Shown here in pieces: positions 19,801 to 27,043 of a stretch of DNA of 27,043 nt. Each line of letters begins with the position of its first letter. Positions within the stretch are counted from its first letter, which is position 1. The notes beneath the pieces were generated by a model, which was not told the DNA's origin, did no database searches, and saw only the letters and a program-made list of their open reading frames with translations. The DNA lies in NCBI RefSeq assembly GCF_000204055.1, contig NW_006768886.1, positions 1-27,043 on the forward strand. The letters are read 5' to 3'. The DNA is from Melampsora larici-populina 98AG31 (taxonomy: Eukaryota > Basidiomycota > Pucciniomycetes > Pucciniales > Melampsoraceae). Position numbers and translations under genes: made by a program.

Positions 19801-21503
19801 CGTCATCGGGATAGGTTCTGATTCTGAGTTGGCGTCAGAAGCTGAGTTGTCTGAGTCATCCTGATGTTGAAAAATGACTTCCTTCAATTGAGTCAAAGCC
19901 CACTCGTACTGGGAAGAGATTTCACTGTTCAGGAAACACATCGCCACTGTGAAGGTTTTGTTGGTGTTTGTTGTTCCAACGATGTGTAAGAGGGGTAGGT
20001 TAAATCGGTTGGTTTTATAAGTGCAATCAAGGGAGAAAACAGTTGGAAATCGTCGTGCTAAAATGATAGCGCTTGGGCTTGCGAAAAATAAGTTCTGAAG
20101 GGTACCATCATGGGCGGTGAGAGTCCGGTGGGTCCATTGACTTTCCGTGATCAGGTCAAACAGCCCTTGAATGGGTGTTCGACCGTCAAGCCAGTTGTCT
20201 CGAAGGCGGTATCGAACGTTATGAATGTCACGAATCAAAGGTTGAGACCCATGGTCAACGTTGAGTAGTTGTCGGACTTGTCCTGCTGAGCATCCTGCGG
20301 AAGATAGCAGACCTATTTGTTCCATCTTTTCAGGTGTGAAACGTCGGTATATTGCAAGCTGGTTTGGTTGATCAAAAGGTGGATGGTTGTGATGGAGTTT
20401 AGATGCCTTCTTTCTATCGTGGCTGACAACCCATCGGTCGAGTCGTGATAGGTAATTGAGTGACATTTCGAATAAGCACCCCGTCTTTTTAGTTGAGGCT
20501 GAGCGTTTCTTAGCAACTGAAGGACTGGGAGTTTTTGATTTGTATCCGAGAGAGCATCGCAGATAGACATGGATTGTTCTCTCGCCCTTGGTTTTGTGGC
20601 TTTTAACCGCTAGAGCATAGCCTTGGTATCGAGCAACTGCGCTCATGTACATCAGGCCGTTGACCATTTGTTCGAATTCTTTGCCGAGAAGTGGAATCCG
20701 GAGCTGACGAACTGGTATCGCCCCTGCAATTACAGTTCAGTTAGCCTAATGTTTGAGTCATTAATGTTTAGTTTGAACATACCGATGGGGGGCCAGTCCT
20801 CGTCTCGTTCATCTGCAAGGATGACTTCGTCGTTTTGAACCAAAACCTCTTCAGTGTCCTCGAGTACCACATCCTCCATGTTGACTTCGTTGACGGAAGC
20901 GGTGGGTTCTGTGGGGTCAGAAGGTACAGACGTAGACGTAGTAACAAGTGTGGTGTTTGCAATTGAATCTGAGCTGATGAACGTTTCGGCGGAGTTCGAT
21001 GTATCGGTTGATGTGTGGGCTGAGTTGATGACATTGGTTAAGGACTGTTGGGGGCCAGTGGGATACATGAAAGGCATTAAAGGGTACGGGTTTTGATTGA
21101 TCTGAGGGTAAGATGTTTGATGATGATAAGGGATTCCATAAGGCGAATGTTGAGGGTAAGGTGGGTGGGTCCAATGAGGGGGAGGCATTGACGGAACTGG
21201 GTGATCCGGAAGCCCAGTAGGGCCTCCTACGCCAAGGCCTGGAGGTGGTTGACTCTGAGGGTACGATAAACCAGGAGGATGATACCAGTAGGAGGGAGGT
21301 TGTACATAAGCGTGAGGTGGAAACGGGAGTGGGTGATTAGGAGCAGGAGGTTGTACAAAAGCGTGAGGTGGAAACAAGGGTGGTTGATTAGTAGGTTGAT
21401 GGGAAGGAGGTTGATTAATCACGTGAGGGTGGTGGCTTGGAGGGTTTGTGGGCTGTACTACCTCCGATGTAATGGAGATCTGGTTCCGGTTTGGAGAGGA
21501 CAT
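16838..21503 (-). CDS. MULE transposase - SWIM - zinc knuckle - RTC4 - OTU fusion protein (1471 residues)
   Basis: Exons 21503-20783, 20723-18367, 18303-18194, 18131-17976, 17909-16838. Introns are 59, 63, 62 and 66 nt, all GT-AG, all in phase. Residues 1-170 are Pro/His-rich, 171-259 acidic. 297-354 is FAR1-like (C297, C323, H352/H354). The MULE DDE core has D473 (SLDCTYKTN), D554 (FATDAEPAL) and E666 (SRCEGSHF). SWIM finger C750-T-H...C762-S-H764. AT-hook RGRPRG 848-853. Zinc knuckle C890-X2-C-X4-H-X4-C903. RTC4-like domain about 984-1199: LCPFCDEPLP, FCHLHQAE, GWPTQIDFI, GYYGYQGY, ESSREFGAVVFP. OTU domain from about 1275: GNC1288GYFAIA and NGDH1420FVTLRP supply Cys and His. Exon 4 contains an A11 tract still in frame. 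The transposase moves the element; roles of the two added domains are inferred. Confidence 0.9.
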
Positions 21504-21984
21504 CACGGATTCACGTTACAGTCTTGAATGTTTAAGGTTCAAGGTTGCTGTTTGGGGAATGTACAGTACAGTATGGGGTGGTATGTAGGGTGAATTGAAG
21601 TTTGAAGATGAACTTTGTGTTTGTGAATGGTGGGAATATTAGTGGGGAAAATGGAATGATGACGAAGGAACGAGAAGGTCGAAGGAAACGAGTTGGGATG
21701 GAGAGAGTTAGAGGGAGAGGAGAGGAGATGTTGAAACATTGGGCCGGCATGATCAACGGGCGGGGCCAGGCTTCCAAATGAAGAGCAGCCCCCTTTGCTT
21801 ATTTCCCTGTGGGGCTACAATGAGTTATACGCCCTTTTGATTGCAGAGGGGCTCAAATGATGATCAAGAGGGCTGTGTTGGTGGGGCGATGTCAATTCAG
21901 GTAGCCCCTAAAGGTCCGAGTCCCCTATAGAATGATTGAGGTGTCTCGGATTGTCTCGGGTACCTCGGGTAATGCCCCAAAACA
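21504..21984. promoter_or_regulatory. 5' flank and presumed promoter of the transposase gene
   Basis: Between the ATG at 21503 and the right inverted repeat. Purine/pyrimidine-biased near the gene (CT-rich on the transcribed strand), then C/G-rich subterminal words such as GCAGCCCCCTTTG (also at the left end). No TATA box is certain. The promoter must lie here because the element end is only about 480 bp further on. Confidence 0.45.
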
Positions 21985-22030
21985 AGGGGGCGCCGGGTTT
22001 TTGCCGAGGGGGCGCTAAATAGTGAAATCC
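21985..22030 (-). repeat. right terminal inverted repeat of the Mutator-like element
   Basis: Reverse complement of 16400-16445 with seven mismatches. It directly abuts the right copy of TTGTTATA. Confidence 0.92.
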
Positions 22031-22038
22031 TTGTTATA
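22031..22038 (+). repeat. right target-site duplication TTGTTATA
   Basis: Exact copy of 16392-16399. Confidence 0.92.
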
Positions 22039-22211
22039 TATATACTCATACCTACCTAGTCAATTACCAAATTGTGTGGAGATTATTCAAGAATTTTGGA
22101 CTGATTCATGACAGACAACAGACACTGGAGTCTTTGGGAGCAAGACTATGCACAGGGGCAAAAATTGATGCTCACAACTATGTGAGCGTTGAAATTTTCC
22201 TGTTTTGTCCC

Positions 22212-22267
22212 CATTTGTTTTCCATTTGTTTTCCATTTGTTTTCCATTTGTTTCCCATTTGTTTCCC
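22212..22267. repeat. 11-bp minisatellite, five units
   Basis: Tandem CATTTGTTTTC/CATTTGTTTCC units near the left end of the CACTA-like element. Confidence 0.85.
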
Positions 22268-22326
22268 TTTTCTTTCTGCTTGTCAGCTCATTATGTGATC
22301 AACAGAAACTGAGGAGATGAGTCAGG

Positions 22327-22369
22327 CCTCCCTCAGGCAACATTCCTTATCAAAGAAGCCTGAGGGAGG
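22327..22369. repeat. 12-bp inverted repeat (stem-loop)
   Basis: CCTCCCTCAGGC (22327-22338) and GCCTGAGGGAGG (22358-22369) with a 19-base loop. Function unknown. Confidence 0.8.
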
Positions 22370-22800
22370 GCTGGCCCATCTGCTCACTTCATCTAAGCCC
22401 CTCAGCTCATCCTCAGCAGCATCCCTTGACATCTGCTGATCTGGGGGACACCTGTGGCTGGCTGGGCTTTTCTCAAGCTAGCTCCGTGTTGGGTTTTACA
22501 ACACCAACCCAAACTGTTTCGGGAACAAGGGCAACTGGGACGTCCCCAACAGCGCTGACTGTCAGCTGACAGTAATCACTTTCACGTCCCTTTTGCAGAC
22601 CTTACAAACCTGTGATATCCTCTCAAGTTTCACACACTCCTTTCTTGTGCATCACATCATTGTCACATTTCTTGGATGCGCCAGTAATCACAAGAGACTC
22701 AATCAACCTTCAATTATCAATCATTAGAACTTGATTTAACTATCCACAAACTTCAACTTGTTTTGATAGCCCTTGGACCTGGCTTTTCTGAATCTTTGAA

Positions 22801-23985
22801 GCTCGATCTCCACAAGAAAAACCCCTGCCAAGGAAACCCGTCGACCTACTCCAATTCTTGGACGTCATACTTCAAACGCTGGTTATGTGGCTAAGACTTT
22901 ATCTGAAGACCCAAAGAGAATATCCAAATCCGAACTTGAACGTTGACTTAAAACTCAATCTTTTGATCAATCACAATTGGAAACCTATGTTACTGTTTGC
23001 AAACAAACCAGTCTGAAAAGTGCACGTCTGATACTTGAATCAATACCTACGTCTAATGAAGGATCTGGTCAAAACGTACCCTCTAGTATTTCGGCGGAGA
23101 TTGCTAGTAAGAAAATTCAAGAGCAACAACAATTGGACAATCTTAGATGTGATGGTAGTTTCACATTTGTTAAACGGTGCATTGCAAGCCAGTTTATCAG
23201 TTGGACATATTGTTGCTTCAGCTGAACTTGTGGAATACACTACAAGCTATGCTTCCGAAATAGCTAGAGTCGAAGTTGAAAAAACTAATACGACAAGCGC
23301 TAATGATGATAATCCAAAAGATGGAGTAGCCCAGGATCCGTCGCTTGCAATTAGACCTTTGCTTGCTTGTATTGCCGCTCTAATGAACCGACCAGCATCT
23401 CAGAGTCATGGACCCACATGTAAGCTTCTTACTATATTGATCAAACATACAATCAATCTCTGAGGTGATCTAGAATTGGTCTTTGGTTGACTTTCTAAAC
23501 CAAATATTCATTTACCAAGTCAAGCGATCATCAGTTCTATGCTTTCTCCCGATGGACACCCTTTCAGGTTCTCTGAGATCAACCTTTTATTAAGACAAAA
23601 ACTTCCACGTTTGACACTTCGATTAGGCATGACTTGTATGATTCAGGCTGGACGTAGAGATCGGGCCGATTGATTCGAACAACACCTGCTCAATCACGGC
23701 AATCGACCTGAAGTTTTACCCCTCAAGGACCAACTGAATCACGCTTTGAAATTTGTTCCCCCATCCACTCATTATTCATCATTCAAAGAATTACACAAAT
23801 TCGTTTCGATTTTCAAACCCAAAACATTATTTCCAAATACGACTTCACCCAAAAAAGGATTTCTAGAATACTATTTATTACCAATTCTATTTCAATCAGT
23901 TTTATTTAAAGGATCAATAGAAAGATGAGAAAAAGAAGTAGAAGATTATATTAATGATTATTCAAATCAAGAGACACACCATTTG
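22801..23985 (+). pseudogene. fragment of an unidentified cellular gene (N-terminal portion), captured
   Basis: Coding-like sequence in two overlapping frames. One covers about 22830-23220 (SQLETYVTVCKQTSLKSARL, SAEIASKKIQEQQQLDNLRC). The other is open from 23035 to past 23970 apart from four TGA codons at 23461, 23488, 23671 and 23926. It reads HLLNGALQASLSVGHIVASA, ELVEYTTSYASEIARVEVEK, IRPLLACIAALMNRP, INLLLRQKLPRLTLRLGMTC and FLEYYLLPILFQSVLFKGSI. The last part is repeated in inverted orientation at about 25640-25750. I do not recognise the family. It is broken by stops and a frame change, and is joined directly to mitochondrial carrier sequence. Confidence 0.55.
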
Positions 23986-24305
23986 CAGGATTATTTGTAT
24001 CAACATACAAAAAATCGAAATTGATTCTCCAATCCACAACAACACCCTTACTAATCTCATCAGATCCAACATGAATCCATATGATTTCAGCAACAATGGG
24101 AGCAAGTTTAGCAACTTTGATTACCACTCCATTTGATTTTTTTAAAACTCAACAACAATTAAAACCTACACTATATTTAAATTTATTTCAATCGATTAAA
24201 TTAATTCTCAATAATGATACTCAGAATTGGAAATTGTTTTTTCGTGGTTCTAGTCTTAGATTAATTAGAAAAGGTCTTGGTTCAGCTATTGGTTGGTCAA
24301 TCTAG
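23976..24305 (+). pseudogene. mitochondrial carrier, C-terminal fragment (Hem25/SLC25A38-like)
   Basis: The frame reads TPFAGLFVSTYKKSKL, then TPLLISSDPT, a TGA at 24072, IHMISATMGASLATLITTPF, DFFKTQQQLKPT and FFRGSSLRLIRKGLGSAIGW before TAG at 24303. PFDFFKT is the carrier signature PX[DE]XXK, and RGSSLRLIRKGLGSAIGWSI is the typical closing helix 6 region. The pattern is closest to the mitochondrial glycine carrier group, which supplies glycine for haem synthesis. Only the third repeat of a six-helix, roughly 300-residue carrier is present, with an internal stop, so it cannot function. Confidence 0.75.
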
Positions 24306-24846
24306 TCGAGTTTCTCTTTTTTTTATTCAATTTCTCAAAACGTTTTGTTCTTTATTAATTCGTTTTTTTGCTTTGGTTTGACTAGTGAAGGATTGATTCG
24401 AAGATGGGCAACCAAGAAACCATAAATTGTTTTTTCTTTATCTTCTTTTTGAAACCTCTCTATTTATATATATAATATATTCTGTGTAAAAACCCAGGTA
24501 GCAAGTCTTATAAATATATAATTGTATTCTAGTTTTTATCAATTCTTGTTTTATCAAATATTCTTCTTGATTTTTAAACTTGATTTAGATACAATCACTT
24601 TAAGTAAAATACAAATGACAGTTAAAATCTATTGCTTTCCAATATCTTATCCTTGACTCCTTTTGTGGGTATTGGTATATATACATGAGATTAAATTGAA
24701 TGTGTTTGTTTGGGGAATTTGATTAGTGATTCCTTGTGGTATTGTCAATTTACAAATTTTTGATAACAAACAAGTATTTTAAAAGAAATCCAAGGTTTTC
24801 ATACATACAAGTAAGTTACTAAAAACAACAAAGAAGAATGAAAGAA
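24306..24846. other. AT-rich spacer inside the CACTA-like element
   Basis: T-rich with a TATATATATAATATAT stretch near 24460. No coding frame recognised. It separates the convergent gene fragments. Confidence 0.5.
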
Positions 24847-25754
24847 TTAAGAATAATTTTGATGAATATAATCAATAAGAAACAATTTGATTGAATTAAG
24901 TTCTTCACTAATCAAAATCAAATTAACCAAACTTTTTTGAAACATAATAGATTGAAAAACTAAAGTTTCTTGAAGATCACATGATAAATCAAGTTGTACA
25001 TCATTTAAAGTGGTTAACCATTTTTGATGGAGTTTATGAAATTGGTTTGATAAGTTTGATACTTTGTGGTTGATTGAATCAGGTGTGTGAAATGGATGAA
25101 TTTCAAAGTCTTCTTTTGAACTTGGTGAGTCGCTTTCTGTTAAGGTTTGAGTGGATTGATTTAACTTCTCTTCAGAGGTATTAATTGAGCTTTCATTACC
25201 AAGTTTTGATTTTTTTGAATCATTGTTGTGCGTTTCTTCAGTCGAACTTGTTTGGAATTAAATCAATCAGATGAATCTTGGTCAATCGTTGAAGGATGAT
25301 CCTCTTTAGTTAAATCAATCATCTCATTTACCAAGGAATCCTTTGAAGTAAACTCATTTGAACCTTTAATCAATTCATCATCATCTTCAATTGTTTGATC
25401 TTGTGATTCAATTGATTCCAAAATCGATATTGCCGTTTCTTTCCTTCTTCATCATTCGCAAAAGTTTCATTAAACACTTCATCTTCTTCATCAATCTGCT
25501 CAAACTTATCAAAAAATTCATCCACATTAATTTCATCTAATTTCACTTGATCTTTTTTTCTGATGATAAAATTGAGGAAAAGTAGTAGGTAAAGATTGCA
25601 TCAAATCTTGGATCACTTGGGATTCAATTACCATTAAACTTCTGATTTGATTTGAATGATCATTAATATAATCTTCTACTTCTTTTTCTAATCTTTCTAT
25701 TGATCCTTTGAATAAAACTTTGAAAATCAAAACGAATCTGTGTAATCCTTTCAT
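24847..25754 (-). pseudogene. second, inverted fragment of the unidentified gene (C-terminal portion)
   Basis: From the ATG at 25754, MKGLHRFVLIFK is followed by VLFKGSIERLEKEVEDYIND, which nearly duplicates the plus-strand fragment ending near 23970, with the ~60-codon intervening piece deleted. It continues through QDLMQSLPTTFPQFYHQKK, then shifts frame at an A-run near 25556 (DEINVDEFFDKFEQIDEEDE), shifts again (ESIESQDQTIEDDDELIKG), has a TGA near 25265, shifts once more (QTSSTEETHNNDSKKSKLG) and ends LFLIDYIHQNYS with TAA at 24847. The acidic, Ser/Asn-rich tail suggests a disordered region. With the plus-strand piece it appears to be the two halves of one ancestral gene. Confidence 0.55.
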
Positions 25755-25871
25755 GATGAGGAGAAGATGAATGTTTTTTGAATCAAAGTGAAGTTGAGTT
25801 AAATAAAGTTGAAGATTAAAATCAAATGAAGAATGATTAGTTTGATGATGATGGATTGGAATCAAAGGCAA

Positions 25872-26493
25872 TGGACAGTTTGGTGGTTCTATCTTCTATA
25901 GAGTCTGTAACCACTGATTCCTCGACCACAGTGATTCAGTTGGTCGTAATCCTAATGAGTTGTGTTGTAATAGTGGTTTGTATCTGCTGATGTTGATGCT
26001 GTCGGCGAACTGCTCACAGAGGGATTGACCAACCGTACTTGAAAATACATGTCAAACTCAACCCGTCAAAAACACAGTCTCTACTCAAAAGCCCACGGAA
26101 TTTGAGCCGGGTTCTGGCGGTGATTCTTGGGTACCCCGCAAACCAAATTTCAACAAAAGCAGGGTAAATTTGTGGTGTAGTGCCGACATGTATTGGGAAG
26201 GGTGGTAAAAAATGATTTTTTCCATCTTGAAGAGGTTCTGAGCTGTTCTGAGTATGCCTCATGAGTGGATCCTGAATACTCATCTTAGAGACTGAGCCCA
26301 CAGAATGCTCATCCAAGATGAAAATGGGCATTCTCCAGCAACGCCAAGCAAAATCTGAGCAAAACAGCCTGATTGCCTGAACACTACCAAACTCATGAAT
26401 TGAATGATTCTGAAACAAAATGAATCTTTTTTGGAGTTTTCAGGAAAGTCTACAACACTCACATAGCTGTGAGCATCGATTTTGGCCCCTGTG
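25872..26493. other. right subterminal region of the CACTA-like element
   Basis: Higher G+C than the interior. A minus-strand frame 26418-26014 (134 codons, with RLFCSDFAWRCWRMPIFILD and PAFVEIWFAGYPRITARTRL) has no recognised motif and is probably element sequence. Confidence 0.4.
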
Positions 26494-26496
26494 ATG

Positions 26497-27043
26497 AATG
26501 GTCAATTTAAAAACAATGTGACAATCACGGCGGAATAGTTCACAACAAAGTCTGATGATACCCACCTATTGAATCACAAGCTTTCACCATGGTCAATACC
26601 ACACAGAGCATCCCAAATGCAAGGTTGTGGTAGTGGTATTTGGAAGGCAAATCTACAAAGATTATCAAAAACAAGAATCAATTCAACCATTAAAACAGTG
26701 ATAGCAGATGCATTGATTTTGACTCATCTTATTTTAAAAACTTCAATGTAATCTGTAACCATATTCCGCCAAATGTTTTAATATAAGAAACCATTTCAAT
26801 CCAAAATATAATTCTTAAACTTTTACTCAGGTTAAAATTTTGAATTGTCAAAGGAAGATCTTGAATGATAATGCACACCAGTTTGTTGGATATCCTAGTA
26901 TCATTCATATCATCAGAGTTTCTATCAACCATGTTACAGGTACCCAAAGGCATGGCAGAACCTGTAAATTTTAACAGTGAATTGGGGATGAAAAAAAATC
27001 CAACACAATGAGATGCCGCTACACTGATACTTGTGTACCAGGA
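26497..27043. other. right flank, nothing recognised
   Basis: AT-rich with short overlapping frames and no splice support or motif. No RNA gene seen. Confidence 0.4.

Larger units (their letters stand above)
16400..22030 (-). mobile_element. complete Mutator-like element (5631 bp)
   Basis: Bounded by terminal inverted repeats of 46 bp with 39 matches (tip GGATTYCACTATTTAGCGCC, then an inner CCGGCGCCCCC) and the perfect duplication TTGTTATA. The single gene on the minus strand is intact through five exons. Both ends are C/G-rich, with repeated GCAGCCCC and TAGCCCC words in the subterminal regions (16472-16510 and 21785-21910). Between 16620 and 16720 the word GGCATA recurs several times. Clean boundaries, an exact duplication and an uninterrupted gene suggest insertion that is not ancient. 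Confidence 0.93.
22151..26493. mobile_element. CACTA-like element carrying rearranged gene fragments (4343 bp)
   Basis: The left end CACAGGGGCAAAAATTGATG and the reverse complement of the right end CACAGGGGCCAAAATCGATG continue together for over 40 bp with about four mismatches (next word CTCACARCTATGTGAG). ATG flanks both tips (22148-22150 and 26494-26496). A CAC tip with a 3-bp duplication fits the CACTA/EnSpm group. Each end carries a short palindrome (CTCACA...TGTGAG). No transposase is recognised. The interior holds decayed pieces of at least two cellular genes. Confidence 0.6.

Noticed and set aside
17884..20667. OTU frame and transposase frame as two independent genes with their own ATGs
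   Set aside because: Donor and acceptor sites at both ends join them in phase, the RTC4 domain spans the gap, and the apparent stop codons lie just inside introns.
20768..21174. Additional minus-strand frames overlapping the proline-rich exon
   Set aside because: Alternate-frame shadows. The frame from 21503 splices in phase to the transposase.
22487..22760. Possible solo LTR starting TGTTGGGTTTTACAACACC
   Set aside because: TG start and a pyrimidine-rich tail are suggestive, but no matching second LTR, CA end with 5-bp duplication, or primer-binding site could be identified.
1..27043. tRNA, rRNA, CRISPR arrays, bacterial-style promoters or operons
   Set aside because: None seen. Spliced genes and eukaryotic transposons make prokaryotic features inapplicable.

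Overview
The window looks like nuclear DNA of a filamentous basidiomycete, most likely a rust fungus (Pucciniales). The genes are split by short GT-AG introns of about 59-104 nt, the DNA is AT-rich, and host genes are few and scattered among dense transposons. Small secreted proteins, a RecQ-like helicase relic and MULE/OTU coding capacity also fit. This is an inference from style and families, not a database match.

Layout: 1-685 holds the 5' part of a Pho80-type cyclin gene (minus strand, running off the left edge). 1.7-3.2 kb has two GC-rich clusters of hairpins around a small two-exon gene. 3225-5840 is a transposon-like unit with 208-bp near-identical inverted arms and a broken RecQ-like helicase. 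6490-7252 is a complete five-exon gene for a 151-residue secreted six-cysteine protein. 7460-10894 is a nest of two non-autonomous inverted-repeat elements, one inserted into the left arm of the other. 11112-11521 is a hAT-type miniature element with an 8-bp target duplication and six GGCGCGCC motifs. 11.5-13.4 kb holds decayed coding sequence. 13451-13960 is an intact single-exon, secreted Cu-only superoxide-dismutase-like gene.

The centrepiece is 16400-22030, a complete 5631-bp Mutator-like element bounded by 46-bp imperfect inverted repeats and a perfect 8-bp target duplication (TTGTTATA). It carries one gene on the minus strand. Four short introns splice in phase to give a predicted 1471-residue protein: proline-rich N-terminus, FAR1-like Cys/His region, MULE DDE transposase, SWIM finger, AT-hook, CCHC zinc knuckle, a complete RTC4-like domain, and an OTU-type cysteine protease domain. 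Read separately, the pieces would look like three or more genes. The splice sites show one continuous reading frame.

From 22151 to 26493 lies a second large element. Its ends are CACTA-like (CACAGGGGC, 3-bp ATG duplication), and it contains rearranged fragments of cellular genes, including the C-terminus of a mitochondrial carrier and two oppositely oriented pieces of an unidentified gene. In its longest conserved frame every interrupting stop is TGA. The window therefore shows a few host genes (a cyclin, two secreted proteins) inside a transposon-rich compartment containing at least six separable mobile elements of different superfamilies.
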